Part shown: positions 54,813-64,000 of the stretch, piece by piece
Layout of the letters: each line of letters opens with the position of its first letter
Numbering within the stretch: the stretch's first letter is position 1
Assembly: GCA_022494885.1 (NCBI GenBank)
Contig: JAGVSM010001654.1
Coordinates: 1 to 64,000, forward strand
DNA length: 64,000 nucleotides
From: Micrasema longulum
Lineage: Eukaryota; Arthropoda; Insecta; Trichoptera; Brachycentridae
Reading direction: 5' to 3'
Position numbers and translations under genes: made by a program
The notes under the pieces: model-generated
What the model saw: the letters and a program-made list of their open reading frames with translations, nothing else
Databases searched by the model: none
What the model was told of the DNA's origin: nothing

Positions 54813-55350
54813 TTTAATAATAAAGAAAAAGTATGTTTATTTAATAATTCAGGTGTTTACCAATTAAAATGCAATTCTTGTCGTTTAGTTTACGTTGAAA
54901 GAACATCAATAAATGTTTAAATTCGTGTTAAAGAAAATATGAGGTGTCTTCACGATAACAATTACTCTGAATTCGCAAATCATCTTATCTTATTTAATCA
55001 TGGTTTTATTAGAACTACAGGATTTAAAATCATACATATATGTTAAATAATAAAGGATTTAAAGTAAATAAAAATGGAAATAACATGTTTCTCTTTTGGG
55101 TGAAACTGTGTGTGTTAGATTTGTTCCGACGTTTCGGCTACCATTGCAGGAGCCATCTTCAGGGTAAACTGAAATGAAACGTTGGAACAAATCCAACACA
55201 GACGGTATCACCCAAAAAAAAAAATTAATAACGGTGACCGTAAAAACCTTCGCACCTATTTAATATGGAAATATTTCACATAAGGAAAGCTTTAAAAAAT
55301 AATATTCTTTTGATCAATAATCAAACAATCTTTCAATATTGTCCGTTAAA
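54813..55350 (+). mobile_element. Penelope-like element, GIY-YIG endonuclease relic
   Basis: Reads NNKEKVCLFNNSGVYQLK, CNSCRLVYVERTSINV, a stop, IRVKENMRCLHDNNYSEFAN and HLILFNH. This is the GIY-YIG domain of Penelope-like elements (SGIYKLKC...FYIGQTxRSxxxRxxEH...SxFAxHLxxxNH); the hallmark residues are changed to GVY and YVE. The end of the domain reappears at 55266-55350 (MEIFHIRKALKNNILLIN) after an inverted-repeat insertion (55094-55217). Confidence 0.82.
55094..55217. repeat. 42-bp inverted repeat with hammerhead-like core
   Basis: The arms 55094-55135 and 55176-55217 (TTTTGGGTGA...TTCCGACGTTTC) agree at 37 of 42 positions around a 40-base centre. On the minus strand the centre reads CTGAAGATGGCTCC...GGTAGCCGAAACGTC. 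A CUGANGA box and a GAAA box flank a GGCU/AGCC stem and are followed by GUC, the order of a type I hammerhead ribozyme as known from Penelope-like terminal repeats. Ribozyme activity is inferred only. Confidence 0.65.
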
Positions 55351-55884
55351 CGATGTTCCATAGTAATGGTCACCCTAAATCTATTTAACTCAAGCTCCTC
55401 CTTCCATCCCTTCTCCCCTTTTTTTCAACTATTTCTCCAACAACATCAAATATTTTCATAATCTAATCAGTACATGTGCTTATTAAAATACACGACGTGT
55501 TGGTTTAAAAATTTTGTGCAACAACTATGGTGAAGGTGTATAGTGGGTTTTGCATGTTGGTTTAATTGGTGTCCTGACGAAAAGACGGGTACGTTTTTTT
55601 TCTTATCAAAAAAAAAATGTCTCGGAACCGGTAGACATAGAAAAGTCGGTAATTGGTTATAAACAAATATATAATAAAATTTATAGAACATTTTTATTAG
55701 TATATTACTAGAAATAAGAATATAATAAAGTTGTCATTAAAAAAAAACAGAATCCCAAAATTGCATTATGTATAAAGGTTTTAAAATGAATGAAGATATG
55801 CCAGAATGTATGAAAAATTAAAAGAGTATGAATTAATTTTAAAAGAAACGTAGTGTTTACTGTTTAATTGATTGTTATTAATGT
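55351..55884. other. unassigned DNA
   Basis: TTTTGCATGTTGGTTTAATTG with GTGTCCTGACGAAAAG (55550-55585) resembles a stretch at 60845-60880, so both may be Penelope-like terminal DNA. A 74-codon minus frame at 55467-55691 has no motif. Confidence 0.35.
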
Positions 55885-56275
55885 AAGACTTAATATTTTT
55901 TTTTTTTATTATTATTTTATTATTTTTTCACGCCCTTAAGGCTCTTACATACATGAAAGTTTTACAAAATATAAGTGTATAAACAACATTAAATTGAAAA
56001 AATACAATATAAAGCAACAAAAGATTGAACAGTGTTAAGAAGTAAAGTTGGTATAAAAAAAGAAGATGAGTATATAAACAATATAGATTTAAAAAAAAAA
56101 AAAAAACACAATATAAAGAAATAAAATATAGGAACAGTGTTAAGATGTATAGTTGGTATAAAAATAAAAAGATGAGCGTATTAACAACATAAATTTAAAA
56201 AAAAAATACAATATAAAGTAATAAAATATAGAACTGTGTTTAAAAGTTAAGTTGGTTTAAAAAAAAAAAATAATA
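55885..56275 (-). mobile_element. LINE 3' UTR with about 97-bp tandem units
   Basis: The minus-strand end has the tail hairpin GAGCCTTAAGGGCGTG. The UTR holds three imperfect units (each with TAAACAAC/AAT, AAATACAATATAAAG, GTGTTAAGA, GTTGGTATAAAA, AAGATGAG). The same arrangement occurs at 59335-59665 and a single unit at 40780-41045. Confidence 0.8.
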
Positions 56276-56374
56276 AAGCAATATGTATATATATATATCT
56301 ATTTTTTTTTAATAAGCTAAAGAAATAGTTTTATTATTTTATTAGTTTTTATACTAATTGTAACGTAAGAAGAT

Positions 56375-56470
56375 TAAAAAAAAAAATTTAAATCAATATT
56401 TCAAGATCACCTTATAGGGGTTCGAACCCTGGATCTTATGCGTGGTATGCGTTTGCCACTAAACAATTAA
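56375..56470 (-). mobile_element. tRNA-derived SINE, short
   Basis: The minus strand reads TTAGTGGCAAACGCATACCA (A-box-like) and GGGTTCGAACCCC (perfect B box, about 56419-56430), then a T/A-rich body. Distinct from families 1-3. A true tRNA gene is unlikely because no acceptor-stem pairing is seen. Confidence 0.55.
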
Positions 56471-56934
56471 AAATATTTCAAGAGGGATTCATTGCCGTTA
56501 ATTTTCTGTGAAAATCGTGTTTACGATCAAAACCAATAATTGGGTAACACAATTGAATGGGAAAATCATTATTTAGAGGTCTATTCATGTCAAAAACAAA
56601 TGACTCTAGTCTCTTTACTTATTTCACTAATTTTTCATTCGCCGGGTGAAATCGATAATTCATTTTCCCGTATTGCTGAATACTCACGGTTTATATTTGT
56701 TATGAAAACAATAAACAAACAAAAAAAAACATTTTTCTCCGGTATACATTGTCATACAGCAGATACCTCTCGAGAGCTTTAATATCACGGCTCCGTTGTT
56801 GACTTTTGTAAAGCTGAGTAGAGAAATTTAAATGTTCGGCGCGTTGCGTGCTGAATTAAAAGCTCAACAAAATCGGCAACGTGTATGATATCCAATATTT
56901 TTCGTCAAATATAAAAAAAAGCCAGAAACAAGAC
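56471..56934. other. unassigned DNA
   Basis: An 80-codon plus frame at 56540-56782 lacks recognised motifs. Confidence 0.3.
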
Positions 56935-57240
56935 AGAAGTTCATTACTTCGAACACAAAGATGCCCTAATTTTTCAAAATGAGACAAAAGCGGTGTTTCC
57001 CAAAGGATATAAAATAAGAAACCTTAATATTACAGAATTTCGGAGGGGTTCTACATCAATTTATGCAAATAAAGAATATGACGAAGCAGACTTCAAAAAA
57101 CTGAATGTGTTTTCAGTAAAATTATCAAAATTTCTCAATGATTCAATCAAGAAGGGTTTTACAGGTGACAGGTGTGTATAAATAAGCAGTTAGAGCCTAA
57201 AGGAATACCCCAAGAGAAAAAAGATGATCTCAAAAATAGT
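56935..57240 (+). pseudogene. unrecognised coding relic, charged protein
   Basis: From about 56938 the plus strand is open with VHYFEHKDALIFQNETKAVF, PKGYKIRNLNITEFRRGS, IYANKEYDEADFKKLNVFSV, KLSKFLNDSIKKGFTGD to the stop at 57181. A frameshifted continuation reads NKQLEPKGIPQEKKDDLKN and VDLFPNLKVKNYALDIG. It is clearly protein-like, hydrophilic and Lys-rich. I do not know the family; proteins of this style are frequent in insect transposon cargo, but that is only an impression. It is flanked by AT-rich DNA without splice-like ends that I can identify. Confidence 0.5.
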
Positions 57241-58280
57241 CGATCTGTTTCCAAACCTGAAAGTGAAAAATTATGCTCTTGATATAGGTAGCCATATTGA
57301 TTCTAATGTAATTTTTTTTTTAAATACGTATTTTACCACAAATAAATAATTGAATTTCTTGGATTTCGTCTTTGTTTATACTTATTATTATGATTTTTTT
57401 TATATTTTTTATTTCTTCATTGTTTGTTTATTTGTTTGCTTATGTGTAAGCCTTTTTTAAATACGTATTTAACTGTAAATATTTCATCGAATTTCTTATA
57501 TTTCGTCTTTGTTTTCGCCTTTCTGAGAATTTAAAAATAACTTTCATTACATATGCAAAGGGCATATAGTGGCGATTTCGGATTAAGACGTCTTTTTTTA
57601 GCGTCTCAGCGTCATTGATCGACATAATATCTTTTCAACAATACTTTATGCATATTACAGATAATAGTGATTTCATGAATTAAAAAAGAATAATAGACAT
57701 TTTCGGACAAGTTATAATGTAATTGTTTACGTCATCACTTTACACAATGAGTAATGTTCACATTTTTTATTTATGTTTGAACATCTGTATAATATATATT
57801 CTATTATGTGATATAAACCTGCTATAAATGTAAGCCACACGAAGCACGGCAATGATGTCGGGACTCGCAGTCTAAATACTGAATTATTTTTATTTAACAT
57901 AAAAAATGTTGACGGCCACAGGAGAATTCTGGCTACTGGAAATACCCGCATTATGACTGATAAACAAAGCCATCAGAGATAACGTAATGGCCGAGTGGCG
58001 GGGCCCAGAAGCAGAGCGGGCGCAGGGCGGAACGGTCGTGTAGTTTCTGTATCAAAATTTAGGGAACAGTACGTATTTGCTTTGCTCCGATATTTTTTAT
58101 TATTATCGAAAAAAAGTAAGAAACCTCACAAAAAAACAAATAACATGTCATCATATTGCTTTACAAAACATTAAAAAAAATTAACAACGGAAAGGGCTAC
58201 AGACGACTTTTAAAAGTTGGTCTAAGAAGACTTACATAGAAAGCCGAGCTTTTTTTTACCATTGGGCTTTACGTGTTAAA
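57241..58280. other. unassigned DNA with an FB12 trace and a GC-rich patch
   Basis: 57725-57800 shows a decayed FB12 core (CACTTTACACAATGAGTAAT, ATGTTTGAACATCTGTATAAT). 57985-58045 is unusually GC-rich for the window (GAGTGGCGGGGCCCAGAAGC, AGAGCGGGCGCAGGGCGGAA). No gene seen. Confidence 0.4.
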
Positions 58281-58562
58281 TTGCGGCCCGTTACCAAATT
58301 ATTTGCGCGATGCCCTAGCAAATATGTAGCGGCAAAATACATTTTCTTTAATAATATGAAGCTGACTATACTTTTACGGCAAAACCGCATCTTAATCATT
58401 TTTAAAGAACTCACACGAGAGGTAGTATCATACATGATAAATATAGCGCAGGAAATTGGTAAAATAAACCAAAGTAGGGAACAAAATGCCGAACACTCCT
58501 CTAGTGGAACGGAAGGCCTGTTGACTACTGCCAACAGGCCGGCTTCTCCTGAAGAGTTTTAA
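58281..58562 (+). mobile_element. LINE C-terminal end, relative of 12108-12625
   Basis: Reads LTREVVSYMINIAQEIGKIN, QSREQNAEHSSSGTEGLLTT, NRPASPEEF. The minus-strand frame at 12 kb has the same spacing (VISYMVKIVKVISEINKKST, SGTKGLL, PASP). The zinc-knuckle part is absent here. Confidence 0.7.
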
Positions 58563-59334
58563 GTGGTTTCCTCTCCACGTGAGCAAATGCTGAGAAGTTC
58601 CTGATTAGCCCACATTAATATATCTCTCCTGATCCCAATAGTTTAGATAAATTTTGAGATATTTAATTGCAGAAAAATCCACTTTTTGAAATATAAATAT
58701 TGTTCGTATTATAAGCAAGGTAAATAATAAAGAAACTCCCATATAAAAAAAAAATTAAAAAAAACATTTTTACGAATTGTATTCTTACTTTTAAAACTTA
58801 GATTATATAAGAAAACTTATTTTAAATTCATAAATATTTCTGCATTTTTAACTTCAAAACAGCAAAAAGGGTACTCTCGTGTTTTATCTTCTAATGTGCA
58901 TAAGTATTTTCTTTTTAGCTATAAATAAATCCTTACATAAAATTCGTGGCATAATGACGAAATAAAATCGTATGACAACCCTGTTTGTAGGACGTTCTAT
59001 ATATTGAACATTTCAGGAGAATTTGTAGGAATTCTTCTCCCAGGAGAGTCCTACAGTAGTAATGATATAAATTAATGAACCTTAATAATTTACCGAAGAT
59101 GTATTGATTGGGAATTAGTTAATGAATTTCTTCATCTTGACGCGGACGAAATTAGTAGTAATTCTGCGGCATACACGTGTGATCGTTAGGATAATTTATT
59201 AGCGCAATTAGCTTTCGCTACCAAGAATAAAACCCTACATACGTTTTGTTTATTATGTTATAATTAATAGTGGTTTAACTCCTAGTTTCAAGTTAATTTT
59301 AAAAACGTATAAGATTTTTTTAAATTTTTTTTTT
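58563..59334. other. unassigned DNA
   Basis: A GAGAATTTGTAGGAATTCTTCTCC inverted motif near 59010-59045; nothing else. Confidence 0.35.
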
Positions 59335-59665
59335 TATTATTATTTTTTAACGCCGATAAGGTTTTTACATACATGAAAGTTATACAAACTTTAAGTATAT
59401 AAACAACATTAAATTTTAAAAATACAATATAAAGCAACAAAAGATAGAACAGTGTTAAGAAATAAAGTTGGTATAAAAAAAAGAAGATGAGTATATAAAC
59501 AACATAGATTTTTTTTAAAAACACAATATAAAGAAATAAAATATAGGAATAGTGTTAAGAAGTATAGTTGGTTAAAAATAAAAAGATGAGTGTATTAATA
59601 ACATAAATTTTAAAAAAATACAATATAAAGTAATAAAATATAGAACTGTGTTTAAAAGTTAAGTT
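59335..59665 (-). mobile_element. LINE 3' UTR with about 97-bp tandem units, second copy
   Basis: Same three-unit order as 55885-56275 (TAACGCCGATAAGG in place of the tail hairpin). The two loci match unit by unit, so the tandem array was present before transposition. Confidence 0.8.
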
Positions 59666-59984
59666 AAGTTAATGTTTAAATAATCTCCTTAACAGAATCC
59701 CTCCTTTTTCCTATTTTATCCTAATATTTTATCCTTATCTTTTCTTATCCTTTTTACCCATCCTAACGCTTTGGGAACAAAATCATAATTATTTCATTTA
59801 ACTCTCGTAAAATATTTTTGTTAAATTTCTATACATTCATACATATTTTTAATCAGTTCATTTGTAGTATGTATACAAAAAGTATTCTATAGTCACGAAA
59901 AACTTTAATTGGACTCATACATTATATTATAATATGAATTGTTTACAATTTATCTGTTGTTTTTCTAAATAAAATGATAATCTT
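59666..59984. other. AT-rich spacer
   Basis: No feature recognised. Confidence 0.35.
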
Positions 59985-60165
59985 TCAGAATTTGATAATC
60001 ATCTCATAAATTCAAATCACGATTTAAATAAGGATGCAGAAGTTAAAACTTTACATTCGAATTCTAAAAAAGGTCTTACATTCAATAACCTGAAGGTGTT
60101 TTATAATAAAAAAGATTTGAAAAATAATATTCCCCTAATAAATAATTAAATATCTTTTCAATACA
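59985..60165 (+). mobile_element. Penelope-like element, C-terminal relic
   Basis: Reads EFDNHLINSNHDLNKDAEVK, TLHSNSKKGLTFNNLKVFYN, KKDLKNN, equivalent to the end of the GIY-YIG domain (SxFAxHLxxxNH...LHxxxKGxxLNxLExFEI). It matches the corresponding part of 54813-55350. Confidence 0.75.
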
Positions 60166-60355
60166 GCCCACTTTTTTATTCCAAAACTAAACCCATCGTG
60201 TAACTATCAAGCCTAAGCCCTTTCCCTTCCCAACCACCACCCGCACATTATGTAAGATATCAGTAAATATTATTAACCTAATTTTAGTGCGTGTTTGGAC
60301 ATGGTGGTGTTTGCATCCCCATTAATCAATGTATTTTTTCGTAAATATTATACAC
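60166..60355. other. spacer, possibly Penelope-like 3' region
   Basis: C-rich strip CCCTTTCCCTTCCCAACCACC near 60215. No feature assigned. Confidence 0.3.
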
Positions 60356-60797
60356 GGTTTTTCAGGGTCAGACCACGAAACTTTAGAGGAAATATTCCTT
60401 ACAGTTTGCTTTAAAAAAATCCTAATATTTTTTTCCTAAAAGTCATTAATAAAAATGCATTTATATATAATCTCAAAATAAAGTAATTCTTTAATTTCTC
60501 GGTCAAGCAGTCCCTCCACAAACCCCTACTTCTTTCTTAATCCAGCCGCTTCCCTTGTCCGCGACTGGTGTGTATTGCTTCGTTGGTCAAATACGTTTTA
60601 ATCGCTTTTTTTTTGTTGGGGAGGGGTAAGAGTTTGTGAAGGGGATGCTTGTCCAAAAAATTTAATGTTGACTCCATTTTGAGATCATAAAAAAAAAATT
60701 AGTAAAATAACATTTTTGAAAAATTTTACGAAGGTTTTTTTAATACTTACTATGAGGAATTTTTCTATGAAGTTTCACGGTCTGACCCTGAAAAGCC
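60356..60797. mobile_element. element with 37-bp inverted ends
   Basis: Ends GGTTTTTCAGGGTCAGACC and, inverted, GGCTTTTCAGGGTCAGACC; 31 of 37 positions agree. No coding sequence inside. It lies just downstream of the Penelope-like relic, so it may be an inverted terminal-repeat pair of that element or an independent MITE. Confidence 0.55.
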
Positions 60798-61051
60798 ATG
60801 TTTATACTACGGCAATGATAAAAGTGAAAGTATGTTTTAGTATTTGCATGTTGGAGCAGTGAGAGTCCTGACGAAGTGGTTATATTCTTATATTTACTTA
60901 CATTAGTTGAAGTGTTTGACCACAAAGTTAATGCTTTGAACAAAAATAACATTTTACAATCAAATTTAAGTAAACTATGATGGCGAACGCGTCGTTATAT
61001 ATTGTAAACTAAATTTAAAAAAAGGCAGGGGAAACCAACTATTAAATTGTT

Positions 61052-61808
61052 AACAATATTTTGAGTTTGTCTAAATTTTTGTAGACAAGGACTGGATTCA
61101 ACTCCCTGGGGAGCTGTTTATATTAACATATTACAACAGAGGTGAAGAACATTTAAGAGAAGGTAATATAGAAGTATAGGCATCTACAGGGCTTATGACC
61201 TGTCAATGGCTGGTTTAAGTGGCCACTTTACACACTGTGTAACATTCACCATTCTGCCTATATTTGAACATCTATATTCCTTCAATTCTTTCATCTGTTG
61301 ATGTTTGTGAAGTTAAAGAGCTGGAACCTTTATTTATGCGAGTGAGATTCATCAAATTGAATTATTTCATCTGCATACTAGGCAACGCCTAAAAATGTTA
61401 TTTTTTCAATTTCTATACTTCTTCATGGACCAGGTAATTTATCAACAATATTTTGAGTTTGTCCAAATTTTTGTAGACAAGGACTGGATTCAACTCCCTG
61501 GGGAGCAGTTTTTTTTAACATATTACAACAGAGATGAAGAACATTTAAGAGAAGGTTATTTATAAGTCTAGGCATCTACAGGGCTTATGACCTGTCAATG
61601 GCTGGTTTACTATTTTAACTTCACAAACATCAACAGATGAAAGAATTGAAGGAATATAGATGTTCAAATATAGGCAGAATGGTGAATGTTACACCGTGTG
61701 TAAAGTGGCCACTTAAACCAGCCATTGACAGGTCATAAGCCCTGTAGATGCCTAGACTTCTAAATAACCTTCTCTTAAATGTTCTTCATCTTTGTTGTAA
61801 TATGTTAA
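61052..61808. mobile_element. FB12 composite, best preserved copy
   Basis: Flanked by perfect 12-bp repeats TATTAAATTGTT at 61040-61051 and 61809-61820. Order: T (AACAATATTTTGAGTTTGTC to GGGGAGCTGT), full U (AACATATTACAACAGAGG to CAGGTAATTTATC), second T, partial U to GGCTGGTTTA, then inverted partial U ending GTTGTAATATGTTAA. No open frame above noise. Confidence 0.9.
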
Positions 61809-62144
61809 TATTAAATTGTTTGTATCACATTTAACAGTATTTAATTTACGAAACAAGAAAACGCATTACCAGTGCAAAAGAAAATGGTATGATATTGAAG
61901 CCTATTGATAGTTAACCAGTCATCGCTGTTACTCGCTTCACGACAAAGTGTCGTGTCTTATTCGACATTTAATAAATACACATTCAGTCAGCGTTGCCAG
62001 CCCTACCATTTTTTTTTAGATCTACCTATTTTGGTTAATATCTACCGATCTACCGAACCCGATTTAAATTCTTCCTTTTTTTTAACATTTCGTTTTTTTT
62101 CCATGGAATATCGATTTGTTTGTCCCCAATAAATTAACGTAAGT

Positions 62145-62282
62145 AGAGTTCAAATGGTACACAAGTTCACAGCGTGTAAAGTAGTATTTTGAACCAGTCA
62201 ATGACAGATCGCAAGCTCTGTAAATGCCTAAACTTCCGTATTCCTTCTCGATGTTCTCCATCTCTTAAGTAATTTGTTAATT
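62145..62282 (-). mobile_element. FB12 fragment
   Basis: TTCACAGCGTGTAAAGTAG, GAACCAGTCAATGACAGATC, CTGTAAATGCCTAAACTTCC and an end TAATTTGTTAATTAATTAA in minus orientation; diverged subfamily. Confidence 0.65.
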
Positions 62283-62760
62283 AATTAAGTGTTTTATTTT
62301 TTTTAAATATTTTGTTTATTTATAAAAACAGCAATACAAAAAAAATATACACAACATTATAAAAAAACATAAAATAAAGCCGAATTAGTTTTTTACATAA
62401 ATTCTATTTTAAAAATCCAGTTCAGTCATATATTAATTTAAAGAAGTGCATGTGTGCAAGTTTTTGTGTGTGGGTAAGTGAGTGGAGTGTGGTTTTGGTA
62501 CGTATAAGAATATGTGGGTGAGTGAAAAAGGTATTTTTTTTTAAAAAAAACATTTTTTTTTTCACATAATAGCTTTTAAATTCTTGTTTTAAAGTGAGTT
62601 TGCCATAGTTGAATATGTCTATGTTATTAAAAAATACAATATTTTCTTTTCTTTTCTCAGTCGTTACTTCAAATAAAGCATTTACGTACTTTTCATCGAT
62701 ACATCATTAATAAGTCTTATGTCTATAAGTTTGCATTATTTTTTGCAAAAGACAACAACT
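62283..62760 (-). mobile_element. LINE 3' end
   Basis: The minus strand reads IDEKYVNALFEVTTEKRK, FFNNIDIFNYGKLTLKQEFK, SYYV: the DIFN end of a CR1/jockey-like RT. A GT-rich 3' UTR and A-rich tail follow (left edge). Confidence 0.68.
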
Positions 62761-62877
62761 AGTTTATATCATCGTATCAATGTGCCCCGCGTCTCAGTGT
62801 ATCAATATGCCCCAACGGATATTTCTAAACTAATTATAAATAAAACCACTGAAATTATTTTTAAATAATAATTTCTG

Positions 62878-63055
62878 TCATATAAAGGTAAGATGATCAG
62901 TCTTACGCTTCAGGCGCCAGTGCAGGGACTATAAAATATCCTAGTGTCAAAACACCCCTATAAATAAGGTTTTTATATCAACCATGTCTGGAATCGAACA
63001 CGAGACATCTGGCATGGTACGCAAACGCGCCGACAATTACACCACGAGACCAAAA
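62878..63055 (-). mobile_element. SINE family 3 with tRNA-like head
   Basis: On the minus strand the head GGTCTCGTGGTGTAATTGTC (A box) and GTGTTCGATTCCAGACA (B box) precede the body CTTATTTATAGGGGTGTTTT and GTCCCTGCACTGGCGCC. The body matches 15826-16015; the 3' hairpin end is missing. Confidence 0.72.
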
Positions 63056-63632
63056 ATATTATTCTCTATAACCATTATAACATTTTTTTTGCTAATTGAG
63101 TCAAAAGTAATGTATGGCATTTCAATAAGGAAAAGTTATAATATATTGCTTCCACATTGTTAAATAATCTTCAAAACTTTCTTTTATTTATTTTCGGAAC
63201 GTGTTTTTTCAAAACCATGTGAAAAAAAACATATGTGTCTACTTGCATGTTTATCTTACGTACATGCGTATGTTTTTTAAAACTTTAACCTTAAAATAAA
63301 ACCTTGAGGAAAGTATTTGTAAGGGGAGTCTCTGTGGGATATAAACATAATTTGAATAATGAAGGTTATGTTTTTTTTAACCCTTGTCTATTGTCATATT
63401 TTCACAATAAAGTAAAGGTTCTTCTGATATTTGCAATATTCAATAATTTACATCCTTCATAAAGAAAAGGGACTTTTTTTCGTCTTTTTGATAAAAAATT
63501 GTCCAAATAAAGTGCTGGATATGAGACAATTGTACCTAAACGAAGCACTTACACACTTCTGGTAGAACAATAAGGAGAAATGTCAGCAAAATGTTTGTTC
63601 AAGGTTATCATAGAGCACAAATAATGTCATAC
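63056..63632. other. unassigned DNA, possible intron
   Basis: Would be the start of an intron if the upstream exon (63633-63909) is real. No repeat recognised. Confidence 0.3.
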
Positions 63633-63909
63633 CTAAAACCCGTACGACTTTTCCGCAGAGACATCTCTCTTTAATCGCACCGAGAGTGTTCAATATTTTG
63701 GAAGAGCGTATTAAGCTCTCAAGGACGTAACCATTTTCATGACAGGAATTAAAGACTGGATTTTCCTTAGTGGGAGGGATTTGGAAAACTCTTTGATGAT
63801 TTTCCGAATGTTTGAGTTTACTGTTTACCATATTTATGTGCCATATATTTTGTTTTTTATCATAGTTATTTTTCTGGTCCTTTAATAATATTTGAGATGA
63901 AATACTCAT
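63633..63909 (-). CDS. putative coding exon of an unrecognised host gene
   Basis: An open frame of over 90 codons from ATG at 63909: MSISSQILLKDQKNNYDKKQ, NSKLKHSENHQRVFQIPP, NPVFNSCHENGYVLESLIRS, SKILNTLGAIKERCLCGKVV, RVLG. It is followed by AG|GTATGA at 63633/63632, a plausible donor; without splicing the frame runs on to a stop at 63583. Codon use is balanced and GC-richer than the flanks, and nothing similar occurs elsewhere in the window, so it is not an obvious repeat. Upstream AATACAG could be an acceptor, making this an internal exon. I do not recognise the protein. Confidence 0.45.
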
Positions 63910-64000
63910 GTGTCTGTATTAACTAATTGCTCATCACAACTCAACGCGAGACATTTAGTCAAATAAAGTTAGGACATTTGTTTCAAATAATAAATAATAA

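Noticed and set aside
1..64000. CRISPR array, operons, phage or LTR retrovirus sequences
   Set aside because: No regularly spaced repeats, no ribosome-binding-site-linked gene clusters, no LTR pair or gag/pol/env-type frames seen.

Overview
AT-rich animal DNA, most likely an insect. Evidence: one spliced nuclear gene for mitochondrial ATP synthase-coupling factor 6 (F6) with an insect-like layout, and dense remnants of animal non-LTR retrotransposons (LINEs), Penelope-like, hAT, mariner and tRNA-SINE elements. There are no bacterial genes, no operons and no CRISPR. The order of insect cannot be decided from this window.

Host genes. The clear one is ATPsynCF6 on the minus strand (35489-38512): a tiny putative first exon, a central exon and a last exon, split by a 2.5 kb intron full of transposons. 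A second, unrecognised coding exon may lie at 63633-63909 (minus).

Layout. 0-5 kb: LINE reverse-transcriptase (RT) tails and a composite repeat. 5-9.6 kb: unclassified repeats, an L2-like RT piece and a three-layer nested insertion. 10-13 kb: four or five LINE tails. 13.5-14.1 kb: hAT remnant. 15-20 kb: SINEs, LINE tails, mariner. 21-30 kb: mariner remnants, SINEs, LINE tails, an inverted MITE pair. 32.4-33.5 kb: an element flanked by TTAA, carrying a fold-back MITE. 33.5-35 kb: LINE inside LINE. 35.5-38.5 kb: ATPsynCF6. 39-44 kb: RT pieces and a 520 bp AAAAT microsatellite. 44.7-46 kb: RTE element split by a composite repeat. 47-54 kb: LINE tails and L2-like pieces. 54.8-60.8 kb: Penelope-like relics. 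61-62.3 kb: the best preserved composite repeat. 62.3-64 kb: LINE tail, SINE, possible exon.

The most notable theme is a composite repeat family, called FB12 here, with about 17 occurrences. It is built from a roughly 390 bp unit U and a short module T, combined in direct and inverted order. All share a core around the palindrome TTACACACTGTGTAA. Four copies appear to be flanked by 11-12 bp target duplications, which fits no DNA-transposon class I can name. Nearly every LINE copy is truncated at its 5' end and keeps only the C-terminal RT region and the 3' UTR; many carry frameshifts or stops. Start codons are therefore meaningless for those entries, and coordinates of repeats are judged by eye to within about 5-20 bases unless a junction is given.
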